A DNA stretch of 64,000 bases, taken from positions 93,826-157,825 of the forward strand of contig UQZJ01000002.1 of NCBI GenBank assembly GCA_900545495.1, in the 5' to 3' direction. Positions 33,463-41,555 of the stretch are shown here, one piece after another (positions within the stretch are counted from its first letter, which is position 1; each line of letters opens with the position of its first letter). The notes under the pieces were generated by a model. That model did not search any database, was not told the origin of the DNA, and worked only from the letters and a program-made list of their open reading frames with translations. The DNA comes from an uncultured Eubacteriales bacterium. GTDB taxonomy: Bacteria > Bacillota > Clostridia > Oscillospirales > Oscillospiraceae. A program made the translations under genes and the position numbers.

Positions 33463-34305
33463 TTAGCGGGGAAGTTCCTCACGCTCGCCATCGATCACAT
33501 CCGCACCGGAAATGCAGAAATGCTGGCCGCTGTCGGCAACAGCATACTCGGTGTTTGCGGTGGCATACTGATCCTCCTCACCCTCACGGGCGGCAGACAG
33601 CTCCGCACGGTTCTTCAGCATCTCCTTCGCCTGCTGGCGGAACGACTCTACAAAGGCGCGGAACTCGCCCACCTGTTCAGGCTGGAGATCTTCCACTTTA
33701 CGGAAGGTCGCCACGCTGTAGGTATTGTTGCCGTTGTCCACGCGCTTCAAGCCGATCTGCACCACGCTGCTCCATGCCGGACGGCGCCGGGCCACAAACG
33801 CGGCATTCATGAAATCATTGAACGGTCGCAGGCTGGTAGGCGGCAGAGAGAGCTGCAGCGGGATATAGTCACCGTCCTGCAGAAGATACAGAATACGCAT
33901 ATTTTTGCAGGCCTTCCCCTTCCCGTCTGTTGCCGTCCCGTAACGGTTCAGCTCACAGGCAGCACAGGCGCCGCCGGGCGTACCGTAGCCCTGCTTTCCG
34001 TCCACGGTGGAGCACAGAGGGACGGTGTTATCATCGTATTCACAGCCCTCGGGCCAATACGCGCCACTGGCATGGTGATACAGGATAACGCCCTGCAGAA
34101 AACGGGTATACTCCGGATTCTCCGGGTCGCCGGTAGGCATCTCGAATTGCAGTGCGCCTCCGGACGGGATCTTGACCTTGGGAAATGAGAGCGTCAAGCC
34201 CTCCATATCGTCGGCAAGATCATCGTTGCCGAAATCAAGGCCGGCCATGGTGGGAAGGTTGAATGCACTGGCAGTTGCCATCGTAGTAGTTTCAGGATAA
34301 CTCAT
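33463..34305 (-). CDS. Putative single-strand-binding-like ICE protein with SSB-type tail
   Basis: 280 residues from ATG at 34305 because GGAGGATCAAAAA precedes it; an upstream ATG at 34320 lacks a ribosome site. The core has a beta-rich pattern and four cysteines (CSTVDG, CAACEL, CKNMRI) that may bind zinc. The last residues, IDGEREELP, match the end of the SSB encoded at 36336 (IDGEREPLP) though the codons differ. A common C-terminal tail suggests that both bind the same partner, as SSB tails do. The fold itself is not recognised, so the DNA-binding role is inference. Confidence 0.6.
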   Translation of the reverse strand: MSYPETTTMATASAFNLPTMAGLDFGNDDLADDMEGLTLSFPKVKIPSGGALQFEMPTGDPENPEYTRFLQGVILYHHASGAYWPEGCEYDDNTVPLCSTVDGKQGYGTPGGACAACELNRYGTATDGKGKACKNMRILYLLQDGDYIPLQLSLPPTSLRPFNDFMNAAFVARRRPAWSSVVQIGLKRVDNGNNTYSVATFRKVEDLQPEQVGEFRAFVESFRQQAKEMLKNRAELSAAREGEEDQYATANTEYAVADSGQHFCISGADVIDGEREELPR

Positions 34306-34343
34306 TTTTTGATCCTCCATTTTATCTTTTTTGTTTTTTCACA

Positions 34344-35420
34344 TTACGCCGCGGATACCTGATTCAGCCGCGACCACACACTTCTGGGCATTGCCAGAAT
34401 GTTGTAGCCGATGATCTCCAGATCCGAGGCGCGGTCATAGCTGCTTACGTCCTGACTGTACCGTGTTACCGCATTGGAAAGACCGTACAGGCTCAGGTCG
34501 TGGCCTTCGATCAGATGTTGCAGGATGCCCTCACCCTCCGAGTCCGTAAGGCCGAACTGTCTGCTGGCCAGCTTCACAACGCCGGGTACATCTGCGGTGT
34601 TCATGGGGACGGCCGCAGCCTCCCGCATCATGCCCACCACCTGAGCGAACCGCGCTTCCTCTGCGGCGGCACGGACAGTGTCCTGCACCTTCAGCAGAAA
34701 AGCGTGATCGTCTGCAGCCAGCGTCTTTTCGGAATAGAGCTGGAAGTTCTCCTCCGCATCCGTTGCCCGGCCAATATGGTTGCGCTTTGTGGCGGCGTCG
34801 TTGACCACCATACCGTTGCTGCATACCAATCGGTAGATCAGAGGCTGGATGTTGACAGAGCCTAAGCCCACCTCGCTATTGCTGATGACCACACCGGCCT
34901 GCACTGTGTCACCCGGCGTCACATCCTCCTGTAAACGGGGATTGACCGCCTTGATATACATGCGGGAGTCGGTGATCTGGCAGCTCTCGATGCGCACATC
35001 GGGGATCTCCGCCAGGATGGGCAGCACCGCTGAGGCGATACTATAGTTGTCCATACGCAGATAACGATTGCTGAGGTAGGCGCGTGCCTTACCGTCCAGC
35101 ACACGGATCATGCGCTGGGCAGGTGTCCGCTCCAGCCATGTGTTGACATTGTGTGCCAGTAGTCCGGGGTCTTCGCTGCGCATTCGCTCATAGTACTTGG
35201 CAGGGATACTCAGATGCGTACCGATCTGCCGGTGGGCGATGTCCCCGATCTCCAGCGGTTCGATACGGTCTGCGCCGTCACTGTCCAGCACACGAAGTGT
35301 CAGATCGGGACCATAGCTTTCCAGACGAAGATTGCCGGTATTGACCACATAATCCTCTTTGGCACTCTGCTGCCGGGTGATCTCCGCGGCAAGCTGCTCC
35401 AGGGTTAAGCCTGTTTTCAT
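34344..35420 (-). CDS. DUF932-family phage/plasmid-like protein
   Basis: 358 residues, normal for DUF932. Family features: a conserved middle NTWLERTPAQRMIRVLDGKA, RAYLSNRYLRMDNYSIA, and VCSNGMVVNDAATKRNHIGR. Members are widespread on phages, plasmids and ICEs, where their biochemical role is unknown; some lie beside SSB and recombination genes, as here. Starts 13 bases after the stop of the upstream membrane protein gene and shares its transcript. Confidence 0.85.
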   Translation of the reverse strand: MKTGLTLEQLAAEITRQQSAKEDYVVNTGNLRLESYGPDLTLRVLDSDGADRIEPLEIGDIAHRQIGTHLSIPAKYYERMRSEDPGLLAHNVNTWLERTPAQRMIRVLDGKARAYLSNRYLRMDNYSIASAVLPILAEIPDVRIESCQITDSRMYIKAVNPRLQEDVTPGDTVQAGVVISNSEVGLGSVNIQPLIYRLVCSNGMVVNDAATKRNHIGRATDAEENFQLYSEKTLAADDHAFLLKVQDTVRAAAEEARFAQVVGMMREAAAVPMNTADVPGVVKLASRQFGLTDSEGEGILQHLIEGHDLSLYGLSNAVTRYSQDVSSYDRASDLEIIGYNILAMPRSVWSRLNQVSAA

Positions 35421-35433
35421 GGCAGCACCCTCC

Positions 35434-36240
35434 TTACCAGTTCAGCGCGATGGCATCATCCGTCATGCTGGCGGCGATGCCCTCACGCTCGAATACCTTC
35501 AGGAGCCGAGGCCAGTAATGCTTCTCCGGCAGGCTTTTGAATGAGGTCTGCGCTTTCTCTACGTCACCCTGACGGATGCAGATGTCACCGTTGTCCTTGA
35601 TGACAAGGCTGCTATAGCCACGGGAGTTGAGGTCGTAGATCAGATCATCCAGAACCTTGCGTCCCTGCTGCTCGAACCAGACCTGCGGATCGATCTCACG
35701 GGGCGGAGCAGGCAGCTTCTCGGAGGTACCGTTCTCCGCCGCACTCTGTACCACAGGTGTGACCTTCAGCAGTGAGCAGGAGAAGTTGGCCTTTTGGTCA
35801 AAGGTCACCTCCGCCTGATCATAGTCGGGAATACCAGAGATGGTGATACGGCCTGTACCGCCGTGAAGGATCAGCTTCTCCGGCTCTGGGCTGCGCCACT
35901 CCCATGTGGCATCCGGATACACTGCTTTCAAATATGCGGAGATCCGGTGGTTAACATGGCGGAGCAGCAGTGGGCCGAAGCCATCCTCCTCTTCCAAAGA
36001 CAGTGCGCGAAGACTCTGGCGCTGTGCATCATAGGCTGCTCTGCGGGCGGCGCGCCGCTTTTCGTTTTCCTGTTCCTGTATATAAGGGAATACGAATGCG
36101 GCCGTGACCCAAATCGCCCAAATGGTAAATGCGGCTGTCAGAAGCCAGATCTGTGTGTCGCTGCGTACAAACGCAACGATGGCCAGAACGGCTGCGATAA
36201 GGACAGATACGCCAGACCAGATGGACTTCTTCTTATTCAT
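35434..36240 (-). CDS. Membrane protein with two N-terminal helices and soluble C-terminal domain
   Basis: 268 residues from ATG at 36240, chosen over 36297 because AAGGAAAGGATG lies upstream. Two hydrophobic helices at about 7-25 and 30-52 form a hairpin with a short outside loop (VRSDTQ). The rest is cytoplasmic, with a basic linker (KRRAARRAAYDAQRQSLRAL) and a C-terminal half containing DPQVWFEQQGRKVLDDLIYD. Probably anchors an ICE complex at the membrane. No family recognised. Confidence 0.7.
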   Translation of the reverse strand: MNKKKSIWSGVSVLIAAVLAIVAFVRSDTQIWLLTAAFTIWAIWVTAAFVFPYIQEQENEKRRAARRAAYDAQRQSLRALSLEEEDGFGPLLLRHVNHRISAYLKAVYPDATWEWRSPEPEKLILHGGTGRITISGIPDYDQAEVTFDQKANFSCSLLKVTPVVQSAAENGTSEKLPAPPREIDPQVWFEQQGRKVLDDLIYDLNSRGYSSLVIKDNGDICIRQGDVEKAQTSFKSLPEKHYWPRLLKVFEREGIAASMTDDAIALNW

Positions 36241-36278
36241 GCTTTGCACATCCTTTCCTTTTCGTGATGAAAACAAAA

Positions 36279-36322
36279 AAGAGGAGCTGCCACGCATCCT
36301 TTTGATACATGACAGCTCCTCT
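36279..36322. terminator. Hairpin after the ssb gene
   Basis: AAGAGGAGCTG pairs with CAGCTCCTCTT (36312-36322) across a 22-base loop, with A/T-rich flanks (AAACAAAAAA). On the minus strand it follows the ssb stop and is followed by TTTTTTGTTTTC, the layout of an intrinsic terminator. Confidence 0.75.
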
Positions 36323-36335
36323 TATGCCCAGCATC

Positions 36336-36713
36336 CTATCCGGGCAGGGGTTCTCGTTCTCCGTCGATCTCCGGTGCCTGTTCAGGCACTTTCGTGTCAT
36401 AGGGCTGGAGATACCGCCATCGAAACGCGATGACCTTCAGACGCTTATCCCGCGTCCAACCATCCCGTTTCAGATAGTCCTCCAGCTCCAGTGTGCCTTC
36501 CACACTGATCAGCGCACCGCGGCACAAGCCTCTTTTGACGAACTGTGAGGCAATAGCCCCAAAGGCAACGACCTGATAATACTGCGTTCTTGCGTAAGCC
36601 CCCTTACCGGTACGCTCCGCAAGGTCGAACCGTAGATAGGGCCGATTATTGGCGCTGATCTTCAGTTCGATATCATCCGATACAATACGGCCAACGACGG
36701 ATATGTTTGCCAT
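36336..36713 (-). CDS. ssb: Single-stranded DNA-binding protein
   Basis: 125 residues from ATG at 36713 (AAGGAGTGTA upstream). OB-fold features: ANISVVGRIVSDDIELKIS at the start, YLRFDLAERTG, QYYQVVAFGAIASQFVKRG, and LISVEGTLELEDY. The tail ends IDGEREPLPG instead of the usual acidic DDDIPF, and this tail is shared with the 33463 protein. It would coat single-stranded DNA during transfer or replication. Preceded by a long leader with a consensus promoter and operator-like inverted repeat at 36.9 kb. Confidence 0.9.
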   Translation of the reverse strand: MANISVVGRIVSDDIELKISANNRPYLRFDLAERTGKGAYARTQYYQVVAFGAIASQFVKRGLCRGALISVEGTLELEDYLKRDGWTRDKRLKVIAFRWRYLQPYDTKVPEQAPEIDGEREPLPG

Positions 36714-36890
36714 TACACTCCTTTCTGCCTTACGGCTTAAATATCTATAATAAAAAGTGCCGGCATACAGCATCAGCAATAAGCCAAAGCTGTCATGTCG
36801 GCACTAAATTACAATCTTAACAAACGTGTGCGATCCGAAAGGTATTCGGAAACCCTGAATAGGCGATGCACAAAGAACAACTACAAGTGC

Positions 36891-36930
36891 ATTGTAGCAC
36901 TATATATTGCGATTGTCAAGAGTCGCAATT
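36891..36930 (-). promoter_or_regulatory. Promoter with overlapping operator for the ssb operon
   Basis: On the minus strand TTGACA (36919-36914), 17-base spacer, TACAAT (36896-36891). The spacer and -35 are framed by the inverted repeat ATTGCGA (36906-36912)/TCGCAAT (36923-36929), extended by TATATA on both sides, a likely repressor site. The 5' leader to the ssb start contains a further long hairpin at about 36750-36792 (AGTGCCGGCAT with ATGTCGGCACT). Confidence 0.7.
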
Positions 36931-36944
36931 CTATATATAGACAT

Positions 36945-37844
36945 TTATTGAAACACACGAGAATCAATGATGTGCTGCAGCGCAGTGATTGCGGTGGAAT
37001 ATGACACGTCTTCAAAAAGGAGTGCGGATGTAATCTGCTCATAGTCACTCCTATATGCATCGGAGTCAACGATCTGCCGAAGGAGATTATTCATATCCAC
37101 CCCCTCTTGTGCAGACAGGCAGACCTTGTGCGAGCGGCGTTCCAGAATGACCTCACTGGCTAATTGTCGCAGAGTATCATCAATCGTGACGATCATACTC
37201 AACTTATATATGTCATAAATGTGCCGCGAATGCTCTACGATCGATCCATTGAGGTAGTAGTCTGCAAGTGCAAACAGCTTATCCAGCAGGGTACGCTCCG
37301 CTGCCTGCACATTGATTGAAAAAGGTTGCAGATTGTATTCGCGGATAATATCTTCTCTGCCGGTATCTTTCAGGAAATCATAAATGAAACTGGATGCGTC
37401 CATGGGATGATTCGGGAATGCGCGCATGGAAACAACGGTTTCAACGATAAGCTGCTGCTTCAAATACGTTGCCCCTTGCAATGCAGGGTAATTGATCACA
37501 TAGCGATTATAGTCGCGCCGGCTGCGAATTTCTTCAGCATTGCTCAGGGATAATCTCAAGTCATCAACTACCGCCAAAATATTTCGCTTGAGTGCTTTAC
37601 GCTGCCCTTCACTGGGACGGTCTTCAACATTCAAATCAATGTCCTCAGAAAAGCGCTGGATCAGCTTATAGCATTTTGAGAGTGAAGTTCCGCCCTTGAA
37701 CACCATGTCTGGCTGATAGGAAGTCATCCTCCTTAAAAACTCCGTGACATAGTAGTCTTTTTCAATGATGCTGGCCGCAATCCCTGTCGCATCTGCCGTT
37801 CGTAGTATAGCTTGCTCGAACAATTCTCTATTACTGTGTAACAT
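36945..37844 (-). CDS. abiEii: AbiEii-type nucleotidyltransferase toxin
   Basis: 299 residues from ATG at 37844; it overlaps the antitoxin gene by 14 bases. The nucleotidyltransferase motifs are intact: MVFKGGTSLSKCYKLI (GSx10-like motif) and RFSEDIDLNV with the paired acidic residues. AbiEii toxins stop cell growth by modifying tRNA or nucleotides; together with AbiEi they form a type IV toxin-antitoxin pair first known for phage abortive infection. On an ICE it also favours retention of the element. Confidence 0.9.
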   Translation of the reverse strand: MLHSNRELFEQAILRTADATGIAASIIEKDYYVTEFLRRMTSYQPDMVFKGGTSLSKCYKLIQRFSEDIDLNVEDRPSEGQRKALKRNILAVVDDLRLSLSNAEEIRSRRDYNRYVINYPALQGATYLKQQLIVETVVSMRAFPNHPMDASSFIYDFLKDTGREDIIREYNLQPFSINVQAAERTLLDKLFALADYYLNGSIVEHSRHIYDIYKLSMIVTIDDTLRQLASEVILERRSHKVCLSAQEGVDMNNLLRQIVDSDAYRSDYEQITSALLFEDVSYSTAITALQHIIDSRVFQ

Positions 37845-38451
37845 GATAGATGATCTCACTTTCCACCAGAGTGCGCATAGCCTTATCAGGAAACGCAGGT
37901 GCGTATTCTGTGATGTCGCGTCTCGTAATGCCGTTTTTTGTGATAAACTCTATGGTCAGTTTCTTCCTCCCTTCGGAGAAATAAGGTGCCGGCATTTCAT
38001 TCATAAGCTCCAGGAAGCTCAACACAGCAGCATTTTTTGCCGTGACCTTACTTCTGGCTCTGCGTAGAATAACACGCTGCTTCCCGATAGCTAACTCACG
38101 GGAACGTGTTTTTTCGTTGTTGGTACAGACTTCAATGGTATTGGGCATTTGCGTTGACAGCCCCAGTTGGTTTAAGAAAGCTGCACCGGAATAGTAGCCG
38201 TAACAGCCAGAACTATCCTTTACATATTTTTTCTCGATTACTTTGCGGGGGTCGAGCAGACTGGTGCCAAATGCTGTCTCAGTGGGAATATAATAAATAC
38301 CGCGGTCAAAACGCACCAGCCTACCAGTTCTACACAATTCGTTCAGTTCTTTGAAGAGCCACGGGCGTGAATAGCCCCCGCAGTCAATCTCATCAAGTAA
38401 GATCGGCTCGTTACAGTCGAAATTCGTTGTGAGTCTATCTAAAAGCGTCAT
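37831..38451 (-). CDS. abiEi: AbiEi-type antitoxin/transcriptional regulator
   Basis: 206 residues. N-terminal winged helix (YSRPWLFKELNELCRTGRLV, then RFDRGIYYIPT), as in AbiEi antitoxins, followed by the C-terminal antitoxin domain. In characterised systems AbiEi represses its own promoter through this N-terminal domain. A near-perfect consensus promoter lies just upstream at 38495-38523, with short inverted repeats (ATTATAGTATAAT, CATACTATG) around the -10 and leader that may be AbiEi sites. GAAGGAGG precedes the start. Confidence 0.88.
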   Translation of the reverse strand: MTLLDRLTTNFDCNEPILLDEIDCGGYSRPWLFKELNELCRTGRLVRFDRGIYYIPTETAFGTSLLDPRKVIEKKYVKDSSGCYGYYSGAAFLNQLGLSTQMPNTIEVCTNNEKTRSRELAIGKQRVILRRARSKVTAKNAAVLSFLELMNEMPAPYFSEGRKKLTIEFITKNGITRRDITEYAPAFPDKAMRTLVESEIIYHVTQ

Positions 38452-38494
38452 ATCACAGCCTCCTTCTAATCATAGTATGCTTTTCTTGATTTGA

Positions 38495-38523
38495 ATTATA
38501 CTATAATCAACGCACCGTGTCAA
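38495..38523 (-). promoter_or_regulatory. Consensus promoter of the abiE operon
   Basis: On the minus strand TTGACA (38523-38518), 17 bases, TATAAT (38500-38495): both hexamers are perfect. The promoter lies within the 3' end of the upstream gene (stop at 38507). Confidence 0.85.
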
Positions 38524-38998
38524 TATTGCTATAATCCGACGCCGCCTCAAGCCCAAGAAAGCCATCGGTCGGGAGAGATTCGTCTATGAAGCTGCTGCCG
38601 GTCTGTACCTGTGCAGGAGATTTGTGTGCAGAGGCTTTGAAATAGAAACGATATTGGCGGCCAACCTCTATCTTGTCCTGCCTGGGCAGTACAAGTGTCC
38701 TTTCACGCTCCTGACTGTCTATGATCCGGATATTGCGGTACTTGCGGAGCGGCGTCTGTGTGATGGCAATGCAGATGCCATCAACGGTCGAGTAGTGCCC
38801 GGCGATAATTAGGCGGTAGAGTTCTGCCGTTTTAAAAGCAAGTCCTATGGCGAGGATGCCGCTGAGCAGAGCTGTAACGGTATCGAGGGAAAAGAAAATG
38901 GCTGCCAGCCCTACAAGGAAGAAAGCCGCCCCTGCCAACGCGGTGAGGAGCAGCTTTCTTCTCAGGGGCAGCGGTGCTGTCCTGAGCTTGTCCATCAT
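38507..38998 (-). CDS. Small membrane protein, unknown function
   Basis: 163 residues. Two hydrophobic helices (about 15-33 and 36-55) form a hairpin; the remaining 105 residues are cytoplasmic and beta-rich (HYSTVDGICIAITQTPLRKY). Its start overlaps the stop of the upstream gene (38995-38998). Topology resembles the 35434 protein. No family recognised. Confidence 0.7.
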   Translation of the reverse strand: MMDKLRTAPLPLRRKLLLTALAGAAFFLVGLAAIFFSLDTVTALLSGILAIGLAFKTAELYRLIIAGHYSTVDGICIAITQTPLRKYRNIRIIDSQERERTLVLPRQDKIEVGRQYRFYFKASAHKSPAQVQTGSSFIDESLPTDGFLGLEAASDYSNIDTVR

Positions 38999-39687
38999 GA
39001 CAGCCTCTCAAAGATGATCTGACGGCGCAGATAAAGGTTTGCCACAGCCTGCAGCACGGGGCGGCAGCAGACGAAGGGCCTGACCATATCCGCGATATTG
39101 TCGCTGGTGGTGGTATCGTCTGCATACAGGGCGTCCATCAGCTGCGAATCAGAGTGGATCGTATGGATGTCATACTCCACACACTTGATCAGTTCTGCCG
39201 TGGATAAGAGTGCCTGACGGGACAGACGATAAACCCGCCGTTCGTTTGCGCTGCGCCGGTCCTTGCGAAACAGCTTCCTGGTAACCGCAAAAGGGACATG
39301 GCCGAAAACCGTCAGCTTGATAAACGAGATCAGCCGCAGCAGCAGACTGTCTGAGATTGGCACCACGTAAAGCCCTGACAACAGAGCATACAGTGCATCC
39401 TCATCGGTTTCGCCGCAGCCCTCCACCACCAGTCCGCGCTGCATCAGTCGGCGCATACAGTCGGAGATACTGCGCTGGGGTCTGATGCCGCTGGCTTTCA
39501 GCTTGGCAGAATAAGCATCCTCAAGGGATCCGGCGTCCATGATCTGCCAGTTCAGCGCAGCCCAAAGGATCATCTCCTGGATGTCCAATGCATATTCCCG
39601 GTTGTTGATGATGACCATAGGGCAGGTCATATCGCCCATGCGGCCTTTGCGCTCGAATCGGCCGACGGCCGTATAGTATTTCTGCAT
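38995..39687 (-). CDS. Hypothetical ICE protein with winged-helix-like part
   Basis: 230 residues from ATG at 39687 (AGGTGAAATTC upstream; a GTG at 39696 is less likely). The N-terminal half contains SISDCMRRLMQRGLVVEGC, which looks like the recognition part of a winged helix with a GETDED wing. The C-terminal half is helical and basic. It sits between a sigma-like gene and a membrane protein gene with coupling on one side. No family recognised. Confidence 0.65.
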   Translation of the reverse strand: MQKYYTAVGRFERKGRMGDMTCPMVIINNREYALDIQEMILWAALNWQIMDAGSLEDAYSAKLKASGIRPQRSISDCMRRLMQRGLVVEGCGETDEDALYALLSGLYVVPISDSLLLRLISFIKLTVFGHVPFAVTRKLFRKDRRSANERRVYRLSRQALLSTAELIKCVEYDIHTIHSDSQLMDALYADDTTTSDNIADMVRPFVCCRPVLQAVANLYLRRQIIFERLS

Positions 39688-39706
39688 GAATTTCACCTCA
39701 CATTTT

Positions 39707-40324
39707 TCACGAAGCCTTGGAGCTTTTCTTCAACGGCTCATATTCAAGGCTATTCAAAAACTCCGCGTTATTCCTCAGCCGCTCGGCGGCTCTATGTACG
39801 GCCGCGCCCAAATAGTTGGCCTTGATCCCATAATAGGCAGCAATGTCCGTATTGCTCAGGCCGATAAATTTCAGCTGCATCGCCTCGATACCCAGCCGTG
39901 CGACACCGTTGTATTGCTGCTTCGCGCTTTCCAGAAGCGATAACGCATCTACCTCAGCCAACTGCTCCTGAAGACTGCGGATGCCGGAGGCCATGGCACG
40001 GTGATTGTCAGCCTCCGTGTCAAAGATCTCCGATACAGGAAAGCTGCGCTGCTCCTTGCTGTGCTGCAGCCGGCAATAGGTACGCAGACCGTTCTCAACG
40101 ACCCTCTGAGCATAGGTAGAAAAGCTGGCGCCGCCGTCCGGGTCATACGTCACTGCGGCCTTGCAAAGCCAAATGCAGCCCTCTTGAAACAAATCGTCAT
40201 AGCCGAAACCATAGCGCTGCTCATTGACCTGAATGCTGGTACGGATGGCCCAGCGTACCACGTCCATATTCGCCTCTACCATACTGCGCTGGGCATCAGT
40301 AAGGGCAATATCCCTATTCTTCAT
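39707..40324 (-). CDS. Sigma-70-family factor
   Basis: 205 residues from ATG at 40324 (a GTG at 40336 is possible; GAGAGG lies upstream of both). Region 2 is clear: FGYDDLFQEGCIWLCKAAV followed by YDPDGGASFSTYAQRVVENG. Region 4 is seen near the end (LKFIGLSNTDIAAYYGIKAN, YLGAAVHRAAERLRN). It is the most sigma-like of the three factors on this element and could direct RNA polymerase to ICE promoters. In contrast to the ECF protein at 23096 there is no anti-sigma partner. Confidence 0.85.
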   Translation of the reverse strand: MKNRDIALTDAQRSMVEANMDVVRWAIRTSIQVNEQRYGFGYDDLFQEGCIWLCKAAVTYDPDGGASFSTYAQRVVENGLRTYCRLQHSKEQRSFPVSEIFDTEADNHRAMASGIRSLQEQLAEVDALSLLESAKQQYNGVARLGIEAMQLKFIGLSNTDIAAYYGIKANYLGAAVHRAAERLRNNAEFLNSLEYEPLKKSSKAS

Positions 40325-40367
40325 CGTCAGATTCACCTCTCTTTCTCTGTGGTTTTAGGCGTGCTCT

Positions 40368-40778
40368 CTATGCGACCTCTGCGCTGTGGATACGAAACTT
40401 ATCGCAGGCGCAGATCAACCGATCACACATGTACGCGCCGAATTGTGCGATATGCGCCTGTTCCTCGTGCAGGCCGAACTCTGTCTGCATCCATTGATAC
40501 GCCTCTTTCTTGGTCATCAAGCCGGACCGCCACAGGCGGTCAAATGCCCGGTGTGCCTGGATACGCTTGTGCCGAAGCTCCCCGTCAGCCAGAGAGCCCA
40601 TGGGCTGCCGTGTGGCGCGATGGGCAGCCACATAGCTGTTGCAGGCAGGATAGCGGTCACAAACATACAGATAGCTTCCTGCACTACGACTGTTGCCATA
40701 TACAAAGCTGGCAGGATGCAAGGTAGCCTTAGCTCCGCAGTTGGGGCAATGGATATTGACTCTTTTCAGAATGTTCAC
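40368..40778 (-). CDS. DUF3268-like zinc-finger protein
   Basis: 136 residues. The N-terminal zinc ribbon is CPNCG plus CDRYPAC, followed by GSLADGELRHKRIQAHRAFD and AYQWMQTEFGL, the pattern of DUF3268 proteins of ICEs and phages. The frame begins at GTG 40778, but this codon overlaps the ribosome site GGAGG; ATT at 40772 or CTG at 40769 has better spacing, so the true start may be non-standard. Function unknown, probably DNA or RNA binding. Confidence 0.7.
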   Translation of the reverse strand: MNILKRVNIHCPNCGAKATLHPASFVYGNSRSAGSYLYVCDRYPACNSYVAAHRATRQPMGSLADGELRHKRIQAHRAFDRLWRSGLMTKKEAYQWMQTEFGLHEEQAHIAQFGAYMCDRLICACDKFRIHSAEVA

Positions 40779-40802
40779 CTCCTTCTTTCGGCTTGTGTGC
40801 GT

Positions 40803-41111
40803 TCATTGTTGGCAGCTCTCCCACAATTGGGATAGACTGCACCGTTTTGGGTCTTCTACGTTCCAGACAAGCCAGCTGGTGTAGAAGCGTTGGAATCCCT
40901 CCAGCGTCATAATGCCGACGCAATCATATTTATCCACAGTCTCACCGGACAGTTCCTCGAATACCGCCACAGGTATGATTGCCGGCACGGCATTGTGATT
41001 TACAGACAGAAGAAAACCGGAGCACCCGTCACAACGCTGGCAATCAATGAAGAAGCTGTTGCGCCAGTTACAGCAGGTTGCCTGTAAAAATCGGTAAAAA
41101 CGCTTGTCCAT
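40803..41111 (-). CDS. Small cysteine-rich ICE protein
   Basis: 102 residues. Six cysteines, including CCNW, CQRCDGC, which may bind metal. ATG follows GAGGGAATTTT. The remainder has aromatic-rich helices (GFQRFYTSWLVWNVEDP). The last gene of this maintenance block before the inserted ATPase region. No family recognised. Confidence 0.55.
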   Translation of the reverse strand: MDKRFYRFLQATCCNWRNSFFIDCQRCDGCSGFLLSVNHNAVPAIIPVAVFEELSGETVDKYDCVGIMTLEGFQRFYTSWLVWNVEDPKRCSLSQLWESCQQ

Positions 41112-41177
41112 AAAATTCCCTCTACTATCATTATCCGTAAAACGAAATCAAAAGTGCGCCACTTTTTGAAAAAATTT

Positions 41178-41273
41178 TCAAATTTCTCTGCGGCCACGGG
41201 GTCGGAGGCGTTTGGAGACGATAATTGCCACGGCAGCTACCGCAGCTAAAATGATACAAATTGCTTTTTTCAT
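41178..41273 (-). CDS. Very small single-helix membrane peptide
   Basis: 31 residues: KKAICIILAAVAAVAIIVSK, then a basic tail RLRPRGRREI. The ribosome site GGAG lies 8 bases before ATG at 41273, directly after the stop of the sortase remnant. One hydrophobic helix with a positive cytoplasmic end. Could be a small subunit of the sortase/pilus system or a chance ORF; no homolog is known to me. Confidence 0.45.
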   Translation of the reverse strand: MKKAICIILAAVAAVAIIVSKRLRPRGRREI

Positions 41274-41286
41274 TGTGCATTTCTCC

Positions 41287-41372
41287 TTAATTATCAGTTC
41301 GTTCACAGTAGACCACAAACCGCTGCCGCCCGCCGCCGGCGTGGGGGTGGCAGGTCAGCCGCGTCGCAGTTC
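41287..41372 (-). pseudogene. C-terminal remnant of a sortase gene
   Basis: On the minus strand the bases before the stop at 41287 encode RLTCHPHAGGRRQRFVVYCE, very similar to the end of the intact sortase at 42879 (LTCHPYASGGRQRYVVYCE), including the catalytic TC. Upstream of 41372 the similarity ends abruptly at the start of the plus-strand ATPase segment. The nucleotide similarity to the intact gene is clear but not perfect, so this is the end of a second, paralogous sortase that lost its front part. Confidence 0.8.
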
Positions 41373-41472
41373 TTGTCAACTTTCAGGCATCTTTACCTCA
41401 CAGGAGCGGTGGTTTGAATCACAGCCCGCTGAAATGTTACCGGGTTTATCTACAAACATTTCATCAGAGCTA

Positions 41473-41501
41473 TTGATTTTTATCTCACGGTGTCGTATAC
41501 T
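41473..41501 (+). promoter_or_regulatory. Promoter of the AAA/DUF4143 gene
   Basis: TTGATT (41473-41478), 17 bases, TATACT (41496-41501), 55 bases before the ATG. The ribosome site GGAGG precedes the start codon. Confidence 0.65.
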
Positions 41502-41555
41502 ATCCATTGAAATGTAGCATGATAATACCAGCAAGTTTTCAATGGAGGTTGGGCT

